Under the pieces are notes generated by a model. That model was not told the DNA's origin, did no database searches, and worked only from the letters and a program-made list of their open reading frames with translations. From the NCBI GenBank assembly GCA_000708835.1, contig DF236999.1, positions 3,876-67,875 of the forward strand: a stretch of DNA of 64,000 bases. Direction: 5' to 3'. Numbering within the stretch: position 1 is the first letter of the stretch; each line of letters starts with the position of its first letter. This document shows positions 12,513 to 24,328 of the stretch, piece after piece. Source of the DNA: Klebsormidium nitens (Eukaryota; Streptophyta; Klebsormidiophyceae; Klebsormidiales; Klebsormidiaceae). The position numbers were made by a program, and so were the translations under genes.

Positions 12513-13371
12513 GCTGATCGGCCAGTGCCTTGCCCAGAAGGAGAATATTGCGCAATAGGAATTTATCCTGATTCCTAACCACCGCCTTCTTCCGCCATTG
12601 GCTCGAGTTGCTGACTTTCTCTAGCATCTCTTCAATTTTAAGTTCAAAGTTCAGACTCCACTACCGTACCCGTGCTGCAGTACACAGTGCACAGTTGGCT
12701 CCCGCGAGTCACGACCCTTGAAGCCCGGGGCCGCAGCAGCCACCCCCGGGCCCCGGACGCAAGGGTCAAAGCCAAGTGATAATGCCCGGAGTCTGGCCCC
12801 GAGAGTGCTCCAGTTCAAATTTGGCGGGAAGGGACTGCTTCAACTTCAAAATCTCTGGCACACAAACCCTAAAACTTGAGCAGAGAGTTGCGCTTCCAAG
12901 CAGGACGGGAGCTTTTCAATCTGAGATTTCATCAGCATTGAGCGGTGCACTTCCAAGTTCCTACTGTTGTTGTGGTGCACTTCCCGTTTTCAAGGTTGAC
13001 ATCAGCAGTCTGAGCAAATGTACTCCGCATGCATTCAAAGTAAGTGCCTGGTGCAACCGGCCGTGCTCCTATAGAGCTGATGGACCCAGGCCGACTGGAG
13101 CGAGCATGCAAGGCTGCGCGTCTGCAGGCTCCTTGCAGTGAGGGGATGGTACTTCTGCTTGTACAGCGTCTCTTACAGGTTGGTGTTTCTGTATGATGCC
13201 TCCAGACACAATGCCACCCTTTTTACCATACCTTGAAAAAGTTTGCAATCGTAGTTTGTTTCAAACATTCAGCTTTTCAAGACATCAGCTTCTTTTGTTC
13301 TCCTCAAAGGTTCAGTACTTCCTTCTAACACTTGTATGTCTGAGTGGACTTCAAGGAGAAAGCGTCATCAT
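12513..13371. promoter_or_regulatory. Divergent 5' spacer with a telo-box
   Basis: This spacer lies between the LisH gene start and the next plus-strand gene. It contains a GC-rich patch around 12710-12760 and an AAACCCTAAAA telo-box at 12864-12873. Telo-boxes are known promoter elements of plant growth and cell-cycle genes, so the site is a reasonable regulatory candidate. Part of the region is probably 5' untranslated sequence. No convincing coding exon is visible before 13372. Confidence 0.45.
12864..12873 (+). promoter_or_regulatory. Telo-box (AAACCCTAAA)
   Basis: Full consensus word in the spacer shared by the LisH/NPAT-like gene and the SIM/PIP gene, about 350 bases upstream of the former's start codon. 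Confidence 0.55.
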
Positions 13372-15527
13372 ATGGCAAATGCTGCAGGTGACTGGTTGAA
13401 ACTTGTGTCGCAGATGTTGGGTGTGATCGGGGGCACTGGCATACATGGGCCTGATGAGGAGGGTGGTGCATTCCAAAATGCTTGTGACAGTATTGAGTTT
13501 ATGAGCTCTTCCTAAGTATAATGCTGACATAGTTTGTTCATTCGAATTTGTTGTGTTGAAAGCTGTGTAAAGGATGGTCCGACCTCTGACTGCCACCATG
13601 TTCTTCTGCAGAACCAGAACGATGCTGAGACAGCTTGGGCTGGAATTGAAGCTGACGATTATGCTGAGCTTGTCAGAGAGTTGAAAGCGCACAGCCATCA
13701 GACGCGCGGGCGGGACAACGTAGAAAAAGAAGAACGAATCAGGGACGCCATTGTGGATGCGCAGCTGCTGTTTCCAGACGTTAACCTGCGGCCGGCCTTG
13801 GAGCAGATTCTGCAAGTAAGTGCGACACCTTCTTCCTCGCAGAAACTTTCCCGCAGATGAATTGCATTTCAGAGTCCATCGGTCAAGGACATTGTCGGAG
13901 GAGGCCAGGTCCGTCCATAATCAACCTGTGCAAACATTGTACCGACAGCATTTAGCCGGAGGGGCAATTTGACGGGGTTGGCACCAGAGCAGGTCTGATC
14001 TTGAACAGATCTTTGAGAGGAAGGCAATGTCCACAGCTTTAGCCCCTTCTGTGCACCTGCCAGAAACTACCTTGAACTTGATAGAAGGTCCCTTTTTGAC
14101 ACACCACCAAGTTCAGGATTGATCTGAGGTCTTTCAACCACCTGTGTCTTGTTGAATGGTGCGTCACCTGACTGGAAACAACCTGGCCAGAGAAGCATGT
14201 GCCCTGTCCACTGTCCAATCATCTTTCTGCTGTACTGTTGCAGCAGTACGAGTGGGACGGTTGGCCGTTTCTCAGCAACAACCAGCATGCAGAGCTCAAG
14301 TGCGTGCTGGCAGGGATGCAAGAAGGAGGCAGGCTAGAGCAGCCCTTTGCACCCACACCAACACGGGCCTCTGCAGCGGGCCCGAAGCAGACAGCAGCCG
14401 CTGGAGAGCGGAAGAAGAAGGCCACTCGGGGCAAGGTGGTCACAAGGAAGGTGGTGCAAGAGGAAGAGGGGACGCCCAAGCTGCGGGCGCTGCCCTTCAA
14501 GCCGTGGGTTTCATGGCCGGCCGTGTACCACAGTAGTTGTGGGGCCTGGGAGACGCCTGACTCCGAGGAGGAACGTTCTAACTCACAAGAAACCCCGAAG
14601 GAGGAGACGGTGACAGCAGGGGAGGAGTCGGAGGAGGGGAGCAGCGAGAGTGACGTGATAGTTGTAAAGAGGGGGAGAAAGAGGCAGAAAAAGAAAAAGT
14701 GGCCTAAGCGGGCGAAGGCAAAGGCATCCGAAGTAGAGCCGGCTGAAACTCGAGTCGGGGCAATTACCTCCGAACAAGCCGAGCAAGCAGCCAGCTTCCT
14801 GAGCCACTTCAACTGCGCCCCAACCCCAAAGTCCCCCAGTAAAAGGCACCCCGTCCGGCCAGGGAGAAAAGCACCGGCTGAGTTTGAGCCCCCTGGTTCG
14901 CCCCTAAAGCAGACAAGCATCCTGAACTTTGTGTCCGTGCAATCCCCCAAAGTTGCACCGGCATTGGCAGCGGGGCGTCAAAATGGTGGAGGGGGGTCTC
15001 TAGAACAGACGACGGAAAGCCTGGGCATAGTAAGGGGGCTGGACGAAACCTTTGCGGGGCCGACGCGGCCGACAAGCGGGAAGAGGATGGTTATAGACAC
15101 TTCGTCAGACGAGTCTGACGTGGCAGAGCCCAGCCGACAGCAGAAACGTGAGGCAGCGAGCGGAAAGCCCTGTTTAGGCGGGGCACGAAGTGGTGCAGAA
15201 GGGCCGTCTGAAGCGGGAGGCGCATCACGGGTACCACAGCAGCCAGGGTTTGGGACGGCAGTCGATGGGGGAAAGAGCACACCAACACCGGGATGGGACG
15301 ATCGCGGGGTTGGGAGCAAGGGAGGTGTGAGGGGCCGTGCTTCGAAGCGGCAAGCGGTTGTCTTTTGGGAGGAGCAGTCAAGACGAGAGACGCAGGGGGA
15401 GGGGCGCCGGCAAGAGGGCAGGAAAGGAGGGGAGGCCTGCAGAAGGGAGGGGAACAAGGCTGGAGACAAAACCAGCAACGGGCCATCCGGGAATGTTCGG
15501 AAAGCGGGTCTGCTGAGCCCTGACTAG
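13372..15527 (+). CDS. Unknown nuclear protein with SIM-like and PIP-box-like motifs
   Basis: Three exons are clear and phase-consistent: 13612-13815, 13873-13908 and 14244-15527 (532 codons with stop). A possible first exon begins at the Met at 13372 (MANAAGDWLKLVSQ), but I found no donor in the right phase, so the N-terminus is open. The first part is helical (KEERIRDAIVDAQLLFPDVN); the rest is disordered and charged. It has an acidic stretch ending in SESDVIVV, a classic SUMO-interacting motif shape, followed directly by a Lys/Arg-rich nuclear signal (RKRQKKKKWPKRAKAK). Further on is QTSILNFV, which fits the PCNA-interacting consensus Q-x-x-I-x-x-F except for Val at the last position. These motifs suggest a chromatin or replication-associated protein. 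That is inference; I do not recognise the family. Confidence 0.65.
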
Positions 15528-18014
15528 ACCCCACTCCTCCCATCCTCGATGCAACCTGTCGCTGCTCTCGACAGTCCCTATGCAGCTGGCTTGTCGTTCA
15601 GGCTGTCCCTTATGTTCACGCCCCCCCACCCAGTGGCAGCACCTTCCAGGAAGCAACGATTCAAGGGCCGGCCGTTCAGTAACACCAGTTCGGCAGCTGG
15701 AGAGGGAGATCCACCTTCGAATCCAAGCTCGAAACGGGACGACGCTGCTAGAGGTGGGGACGTCGTAGAGTGGCTGGAGGGGCACGTGGTCGGGAACGGA
15801 TTGCCCTGGCTGTGGGTGCCACGTGGTGGCCAGGGGCCAGCCAAAGCGGAAATCGTCGATCCGGACAGCGCAAGAAGGGGCGGGCTGGCGAGCAAGCCTT
15901 TTGAAGGGAGGCTCGATGGAGCTGTAGGCCGGAAATGGAGGGGAAGGGAGGGACAGGGATGAGGGAGAGGCGTCTGCGGCGCCCCCGCGCAAAGGGTCTT
16001 ATTTAAGCGGTGTTGAAATTGGAGGCGGCCGCGGCGGCCCTCATGCAAAGAAGCAGATAAGGGCTGACTTCAATCGGCGTCACGGGCGTGTAGGTGTTCC
16101 GTAGGGGAAGAACGTGAGCGGGAAAGGAGGGGGACGGACAGTGGCTTTCGGCACGATGTTGAGAAGGTGGGCAAGTGGCGCGCCTCATTTCGGGCCCAGC
16201 CCGCCTGCTGCAACGGCAGGCCACCGGGGTTCGGGGCTGGGCTTGCACACCACTGTGGCTATATGGGCTGGGAAACCGTAAGCGAATCATGCTCCTTGGG
16301 GCCCATATCCGGATCGCCCCGGCCAACAAACAGTGGGTATCCGCACTGGGGTCCGGAAACTCGCCCCTGGCCCACGAACGCTCCCCAAGTGGAGCCAGAT
16401 TGATACGGAGTTGTCACGGGTTTGGAAGACGAGGAAAGTGGATAGATCCGGGACCATGTCGTCGGAATAAAAACAGCCGAAAGTGCGCTTGCCGATGAGG
16501 TAAGTCGAAGAGCACGCTGAGTAAGCAGTCAAATGTCACGTTCCTGAAAAAGATCGTATTCAGAAGATAGACGTAGATTACTCTTTCAGCACAATACGGA
16601 AGCTAGTACGGTGATACTAACTCAGTGATTGACCCGGTCAGAATTGGTCGAAGGAGGACTTTTTACTGGATACTACCGCTTGAAGCAACAAACTGCTTTG
16701 AGGATCTGCGGTCTTCACGGAGCAATCCTTGTGACCACCGGCAGCCTAGGTGTACATACCTACTAGGCTAGCTGTCCTTCAGTTTACGTCCGCGTGCTGA
16801 AGGTTGTGCATGACAAAACGTCTTCGTTTGCAAAACCTGGCGTGCACATATCATTTGTGTTGGATCGATGCAGCCATGTGTCCGACAATTTCATATGGAG
16901 TCCCAATCAATGCTTCGATCTTCTCCTTGAGCGCGCGCAACTGCTGGCAGACAACGTGCGAAAGTCAGGCCCTGGCTGCATGGCATGACCACACTGTGCA
17001 AGATACATGCATATGCATGAATGTCACTAAGAATTGTATAATGACGTATATACATGTGTGCGAGCTGCCGGAGGCGCCGGCAGCGGCGCCCGGCCCGGCC
17101 AAATTACGCTGTCAGCATGTAACATGCCCGGCATGTATGTATGGACCGGCGGCCCATATGGGCGCGGCCCCAGTATCTCATGTCCATGTGAGCCAATCGA
17201 ATATATAACGGCCTCAGTGTGCTGAGCGCTCCTGCGTGCTATGGCAACTATAGCTCCGAATGCAGAGGGCGGCCGGAATCAATCTGACATGCTTAGAGGT
17301 GGACCATCCGCCGCGCTGTCTCACAACTCACGCGTACGGTTGAGTAAGTAAGGATGGCGATAAATTTACCAACTTGACCCGGTGGAGATTGAATTGAAAC
17401 CAAGCAATTTTCGAAGAATCAACAATTGCTGTTCACTGTGGAAAGTGCTTGAAGATGTATCACTATCTTCAGCAATGTGCTCCTAGATGGCTACACTGGT
17501 ACTACCAAGAAGCGTCTATCAGCAGTAACCACTTAGGTATGCGAGACCTGCTAGTACATGTGTATATAATTCAGTATCAACATCCCCAAGTGGTCAATCA
17601 TCCTCTTTTAATGTCTTCTATCAGCGCTCATCCTCCGGGAATGGACCAGACCGCGAGCTCTCTCTAATACAACCTGCTTACCCACTTTCGTAATGTACAA
17701 CTCAGAGTATCCTCTCCTTAGTCGTCCATGTTCAGTTACATACACTAGCTCGGCCGCTTAGGACCGTGATCAATTCGTTCAAATCTGTACACCAAGTTCT
17801 TCCTCCAGCAACCAGCATTCTGCCAAACGTCAAGCAGCCCTGAAAGCTGCTGACAGAGCCCCCCACGAGCTCTAGAACCGCAGACTGCCTGCTGCCCGTG
17901 GATCCTCGGGTTGCTCAGCCATACCTTCCGTTCTATTTCCTACACCATACCTAGTCTTCAAAGAAGCGCTTCTACTCACACACCCAAGTGCACTTCCACG
18001 GTCCCGCATCCACC
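15528..18014. other. Convergent 3' spacer, with a possible extra exon of the upstream gene
   Basis: The first part (to about 16000) is GC-rich with long open frames on both strands, so openness alone means little. In the plus frame from 15583 to 15962 an alternative last exon could join the preceding gene through a weak GTCTGC donor near 15504 and the acceptor before 15583. It would add a basic tail (RKQRFKGRPFSNTSS). From 16500 to 17870 I see no gene. The stretch 16990-17220 is packed with palindromic words such as GGCGCC, CATATG and GCATGC. The 3' untranslated region of ATG1 should lie near the right end. Confidence 0.45.
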
Positions 18015-21000
18015 TCAAGCGTGCAGCCCAAAGCCTGCCCTCTGTTGCTGCTTCTGCTGGTGCTGCAGCACCCGCTGCTCGGTGCAGTGAGCCAGGCGCG
18101 CCGTCAGCGCGTCGTGGTAGCGCCGCAGCCGGAGGCCGTCGGCCGGGGACAGCACCAGGGGCTCCCTGCTCGTCGTGTGCAAAGAGGGCGCCTCCGCCAG
18201 CAAGAAGTGGAACAGCGCGGCGGCCTTCTTGTACGCGACAGCGGCGTTGCTCACGTTGTTCATCAACTCTTCCACCTGGGGCGGGAAAATGTAACGGCGT
18301 CAAGGAGTTAACAATCCGAAATCCGCTTTTGGCCATAGAAGGAAAGTTGCTCCAGAGCCTCGACACTAAAATGTGAGAAGGTCCACAAGATGTACTTACA
18401 TGCATAGCTGCCGTCTTCGAAGAAGGCAAAACCGGGGTCCAGGCGACGCCTGAGCATTCCGCCCAAGCTTCCAAAAGATGAACAGCACTTTACAAGGCCG
18501 TCACGAAAGAAGACAATTCGCTCCAGTGTACGAAGTTCAAAGCGGATCAGCATCTCAGCCGGCAAATTCCATGGCAGTCGACCAGTCCTTAAGAAGCACT
18601 TCAGTTTTCCACCCTCACCGCGCCGGCCCTGCCCACTGCGAGCGCGGCCTGGAACACCAGCTCCATGGCGTCGGGCACCTCGGCCTCCCGCTCCGCGCCC
18701 AGCTCCGCCGCCACCGACTCGGCGCGCTCCACCGCCAGCAGAAACTCGCGCTCCACACTCGCGCACGCCGCCTCGGGGCCCCCGTCAAACAGCATGCGTT
18801 GGCTGCTCAGGCTGCCCGGGAGCGACGAGTCCGGGAAGGGGGGGGTATACGACGTGGAGTCGTCACCGTCGAGGGTCTCGGCCCAGGCGTGGCACACGGT
18901 GATGGCCTCCCGCCACGCCGCCAGGCACAGCAGGTGCAGCGACAGCGCCTCCGGCCGCTGCTCCGCCTCCAACTAGGAGCGGGCAGGAGAGGGCGTCAGG
19001 AAAGGCCGTGACTTACGACAAAGGTGTCTCGGCTTTCTGAGAGACGACAGGAAGGGAGCCATGCTTTATGCAGGCAGACGAAGCAGATGCGTGATCAGGA
19101 CAACGTGCTTGATCGGTTACTTGACACTTCCGAGCGTTTTGGCCTCAGTTTTGAGGTGAGAAGTGCTTCGCCAGATACCGACTGTTCGAGACAGTCGGGC
19201 TGGCTAAGAATAAGTACCCTTCCCGTACCTTGTCAATTGCCAACTCCGTAATCAGCCGCGCGCAGCGGTGCAGGGACGCGATGCGCGCTGGGGGACTCGG
19301 CGCCTGCTGGGCGTCCTCCCTGCCGTCGTGTGAATGGCCCCGGCTGCCTTCGCTGGCGGCCTCGGCCAACTCCACGCGGGGCCCTGTTCCCACCTCGAAC
19401 GGCGGCGCCTGCGCACTCGGCTGGGCAGAGACCGGCGCCTGGCCCAGCCCGCTCTCTTGGCCCATCTCAGAGGAGGCCTGCAGCGGCCCGTGGATGACGA
19501 CATACTCTCGCTCGATGCCCTCCATCGAGTCTGCCGAGCCCCGCCCCTTCTGCAGCGAATCAACCGCATGCGCCCGTTGGGAGCCCCTGTCCGGAGTGCG
19601 ACCGTTCGGCTGCTGGTGTGACGGCCCCCCTTCCAGTCCGCTGCCGCTCTTTCCCGCCCCCGGATTCGTAACCGGCCCCTTGGAGTCCCAGTCTCTGCTG
19701 CCATGCTTCAGTGCATACTCTGCCCCCCCCGAGCTGATGCTCCTGCCCCGACTGCCCCCATCGTGGTGGAAGGGGCTGCTGCTGAGGGGGGGTGGAGGCT
19801 TCATTGACGCGATGTTCGGGCTGCCCTGCCTGGCCGGGTCGGTCCGGTGGCCACCCGGTTTGGGCCTGGAGGGGTTCGTTTGCAGATCGAGAGGGGAGGG
19901 CTTTGCCGCAGCGGTTTCGGCGTCGGGCGCGCTCCGTCGTTTGGGAAGGTCGAGGAAGGGGTGGTGGAAGAACTCCTCAAAGGACAGGCGCTCCACTGAC
20001 AGAGTAGGAAAGGAGAGGGTCAGCATCGTGTGAGTCATCATGTAAGGATCTGGGCCAGGTGTTTACTTTCAGCTCAGGCGAGGCAAAAGAGTTTAGTGCT
20101 CCATTCATAAGTCCAAACCGAATGCACAACACAAAGGGTATTACCAAGATGCATCGCGAAAGGCAAAGACCCTCTTTCTTTTGGACCAAGTTCTTTAGTA
20201 TCTCTCGAACACGCATGCGGAAACACCGGCAGGCCATCAAGCGGGCATACTCATTGATGGCAGAGGGCCACGAGGCTTACCTGGATTGCGCCGAAGAAGG
20301 AGGCGGATCATGCTGATGCAAGCGTCAGACAGGCTGGACGCAACACCGTCTGGGATGCGCGCCTCGCTGCGCTCAATGTTGCGAAGCAGCTGCAGCGAAG
20401 GAGCCGCAGAAAGTCAGCTTTTACCCGTCTCTGGTGGGCAAGTCTGCACTGCCTAAGGTTTGGGTTCAAGGGGAAAGCAGTCTTTCAAATGATGCAGGGG
20501 TTGTTCTCATATTCGTGCACTTTGCACCATCACTTGGGGTGAGCTTGACATTGACGGACCACTCCTGCTGTGTGGTTTCAGGAGCATTTGCAAACTTTCA
20601 AGAAGCAGACAATATAAAGGAGGATGGAGCCTACCTGGACATGGTTGGCTCCCCCAAAAGGTGGCCGGCCAGTGACCAACTCAAATAGGATGGCACCTAC
20701 GCTCCAAAGGTCAGCCTGCAAAAAACAGACACAGAGTTTGGCAAACCCACAAAAGGACCCTTAGGAAACTGGATAAGACAACCAGAGAGGAAGACAAGGT
20801 AAGGGGGTTGGGAATGATATGCAGTTCGTTCACTACATAGCATACAAACAGGCTGAAGTTATCGTTTGTCCAGTATCTTTTGAAAGGAGGGCTTACCTTG
20901 GCGTCATACTTTTGGAACTGCAGAATTTCAGGCGCCATGTACAGGGGCGAACCACAGAGTGTCTCTGCCAGGTTCTGAGGTTGAAGTGATCTGCGGAGTA

Positions 21001-22870
21001 GGAGCAATGTGAGGGGCATGTTTGGGGATATATGCAAGTACAGTATGTGGCTGCAACAGAAACTTGTGTCCAACATGGGGCTTTGATACATTGAGAACGT
21101 CTGCAGAACCGTCTGTTGACAGGAGCTCACCTTGCAAACCCAAAGTCGGCAATCTTGAGGACAGCATTCTTCTCTTTCGTCAGAAGTAACAAGTTCTGCA
21201 CATGAACAGAACGGGGACTACGTATTACATACAGAGCAAGGTCAATGAGAAGACCGGATCTGGAAAACAAAGTCAAACCACCAGTATCGACATGCTACAA
21301 AAGTCAACCAAAAAGAGGCATTAAGGGAGCAAGAAGGGTCCATTTCAAGGGCTAGCAACAATGTCAAAAAGCACATATGAGGTTGGCAGCCGGGCGCTGG
21401 TATACAATCCTGCCACATTGCTTGCTAAGACTGACAGGCACCGAGTCACCAAGGGGCAGAAGCACCTCCTTGGGCAGCTCCCCGAGCAGCCTGCCTTTCA
21501 CATTCTTGAGTTATGAAGTAATGCTCTTTTTTTTATGTCACCTGAGGCTTCAAGTCACGATGGATCAGATTGTTGCTTCGGAGGATCTGAAGACCGGCCC
21601 CTGCAAACGAAATCGATATATGTCAGGCTATGGACAGTGACTCCTTTTTCAAGGAACGATAGGCCTAGTCTGGCACTCCTACCCTGCATTGTATCTCTCA
21701 GACAAGTCAATGCAGGGGCCTGCAATGGCACCTCACACTTCCACGCGTTTCCTGAGAGACGTCACTGCGAAGGCTGACCATTCCTGCCCACTCGCACCAA
21801 ATGCAGGGCTATAAGACAGGGGGACACTCACTGTCTGTTTCATATTCCTCAAGAGTCAACATTGTGGAGTACGAGCCCTCACCAAGCTGGCGCAGAAAAT
21901 GCCGGGCAATGCTTTCTGGGACACGCCCGTTCCGCCGAATGAACTCTGATAAGTCACCCCCCGCGCAATACTCCAGAATGAGGAAGATGCGGTCAGGATG
22001 CTGCAGCGGCGAAAGCATGCACCAATGTCAAATGTAAACAAAGCCAGTCACCCTGGCAGCGGTACTTGTGAAAGCAAGGGGGAAAGCCTTTCTTGGAATG
22101 ACGACACGACACAAGGACAATGTGCTTCGCCTGCGACAGCCATCGTTGCTATATACGCTTTGAGGGCTCGGTCCAAGTAGGGACCTGCCTTGTAGCATCA
22201 ATATCAGCTTCCCTGGCCAGCATTCCTTGAGCAGCAAACGGCAACAAAGAAAAAGAAGGAAGTAACATGTGGCCACTCAGCAAAACTACAAGCTCACTGA
22301 ACTTCAATGCAAACTTGGCCCACGAAAGCAAACCAGGAGAATTTAGTAGAGACTTTCTCCATTTTCTCTTTGGACAAACGACTTCTTTGAACAAATGAGG
22401 CGGATCAACATTCCATATGATGCTTCTATGCTTCTAAAGACAAACCGCAGAAACAAGTTTTGAAGATAATGAAATGCATTGTTGGCGCATAGCTCAATTT
22501 GAAGGACCAAACTGGTGTATCAGAGTCAAGGTGCACAACGTTCCTTCGAACCAGCAGATGCTTAGCATACCTTGACGATTTCAATAAGGTGGATGATATT
22601 GGGGTGGTTCGCTTTCTCGAGGATAGCGATTTCTGACTCCAGACTCTCCCTCAGCTTCTTGTTGAGCTTCTCTGTGGCTATCTCCTTGATGGCTACCTCC
22701 CGCCCAGTCTCCTTGTGCCGGCCCTTCCACACAACAGCAAAAGACCCAGAGCCTATTTGCTGGGTCACCGCATAGTCCCCAATCATGCGGGACTGTCCCT
22801 GACTTTGTTCGCCTGTCGGGTTCTGCATCGAAGCAGCTTCCGGGAGCCGGCCCAACCCCTGCTCCGCCAT
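18015..22870 (-). CDS. ATG1: Autophagy-initiating serine/threonine kinase ATG1
   Basis: Ten exons (22870-22571, 22000-21883, 21600-21542, 21195-21131, 20990-20897, 20715-20635, 20389-20281, 19995-19229, 18972-18619, 18275-18015) join in phase to 735 residues. The kinase domain (about residues 29-285) has the glycine loop [12 protein letters not shown], catalytic Lys in [18 protein letters not shown] hinge, IHRDLKPQN catalytic loop, ADFGFAR and YMAPEILQ. A long Pro/Ser/Gly-rich linker follows, then a helical C-terminal region that corresponds to the tandem MIT domain binding ATG13. ATG1/ULK phosphorylates autophagy proteins at the phagophore initiation site. The linker contains EREYVVI, a candidate ATG8-interacting motif. 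Length agrees with plant ATG1 proteins (about 620-740). All key kinase residues are present. Confidence 0.94.
19493..19504 (-). other. Candidate ATG8-interacting motif (YVVI) in ATG1 linker
   Basis: The linker of ATG1 encodes YVVI immediately after Glu-Arg-Glu. It fits the aromatic-x-x-aliphatic AIM consensus with acidic flank, and sits in an otherwise disordered region, which is where functional AIMs occur. Binding to ATG8 is inferred. Confidence 0.5.
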
Positions 22871-24328
22871 TGCACGCTCTCTGGACTTTCACAAGAAGCT
22901 GAAAGTCAGCAGCGAGAAGGAACTGGAAACTTAGGTGCTACGCCCCATATTACCAGCAAGCACCCGCCTTCCTTGTTAATGCTGTTGTGCACCATCCCCA
23001 TGTGCGTGTGATTCACTTGCCGAAAACCTGGTCCTTGCAGATGAGAAAGCCAGCAGAGACAAGATTAAAGAGGAGCACAGCACCCGCCCACAGAAATTTG
23101 ATGACTGGCGGACTGGCGAAGGTTTGAAGCACTTTCAAGTTCAACTGAACCTTGATTCGCCCAGGCCTGCACCTTGGCTGCCAAATGAACCCTAGAAGGG
23201 CAGTGATCTGTGTCCATTCGATCGCGGAGTGGTGTCCTTCGCGGGACATCGAACGGTCCAAATCTACACGAGGGTGCCCCGATGACATTGGTTGGCACAG
23301 ATCGCAGGCTTATCGAACGGATTGGAAACTGACCACGTGATTGATCGAAGGGGCGAGCTGGAAAGCTAGCTGATCGATTACCTACCTACTTACTAGTGAC
23401 CACTGCATGACAGGCCGCCCCGGGTGCACACTGCAGAGTTCTGACAGAGTTTCATCTTGGTATTGCAGACCTAGAGATGCGTGCATGCTTGATACGTGCA
23501 TGAGACCTACGGTATACAGTGCCTGCAAATGTGTGTCGGAAGTGTTTGGCAGGAATCCAAAGTTACAAATGCTCCGAGTGAGTCATAGACTCGGTGTCTG
23601 ATATAACGGCAAGTGACCATCTAATAAATCTGCACGTTTTGAAATACACAAATGTCTCCTTCGGCGCGGCACTCTGAATAAGTGGCAAGCTTTCTCGAGT
23701 CAGGAACGCAGGGCCTGCTCCGTGCCAAGGCAAAGTTGGTATGCACATGATGGAGTGCCAAAATGGGGTACCAACGAACCTTGCCGTCTCTTGTGGCACG
23801 CTCCACTCAGATCCCCATGAAGTGTCCATGTGATCGCCATGAGTTCTCCATCTCGCTGAAGAGGAACGGAACGACTCTGCATTCGTTCGAAGCATTCTTT
23901 GATTGCCGAGATACAATGGAGCTCAATGGACATTTTAGCGTCATGCCCTGCCAACCGTTGAACCTGTGTACGAACTTTGACTCTGCTTGAAGACGTCATG
24001 ATTCTGCTTGACGACGTCATTGCAGACTCCTTCACCCCCCCTTCACCGTTCTTGGCAAAAACGGCGGTGAGTGTTCCAGCTACGCTACGAGTTGCCGCTG
24101 AAGACCTGCACGGAAGAAGTCCATGTCTATCTCAAAATTGGTCCAGAAGGAGACGTGCAGTTTGCACAACGAAGCACTTCAGCAATCGTTCCTTGATGGG
24201 AGAAGAACAAGAACGACCACGCCTATGCTTCAAATCTTCCACGCGAGTCCTAGCTCTGCCAGCATTTGTTCAGTACGCACTTGAATTGCACGAGGCAACG
24301 GGACCAAAATACAATCACCGGCAGACTT
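22871..24328. other. Tandem spacer between ABT1 3' end and ATG1 start
   Basis: This holds the ATG1 promoter and 5' untranslated region and the ABT1 3' untranslated region. An ACCCTAG telo-box-like word occurs near 23190. Around 23450-23520 there are palindromic words (GCATGC, CGTGCATGA). It is possible that a last small exon of ABT1 lies in the right half, but none was found. No other gene is supported. Confidence 0.5.

Noticed and set aside
15378-16048. Long minus-strand frames of 150-200 codons in the GC-rich tail of the SIM/PIP gene
   Set aside because: They are proline/serine-rich complements of GC-rich plus-strand coding sequence and lack domain similarity or supporting splice sites.
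19230-20033. Plus-strand frame of 267 codons opposite the ATG1 linker
   Set aside because: Shadow of a GC-rich coding exon; the minus strand continues the kinase gene in phase.
23563-24035. Minus frames that might be a last ABT1 exon
   Set aside because: No acceptor in the required phase followed by a family-like C-terminus was found.
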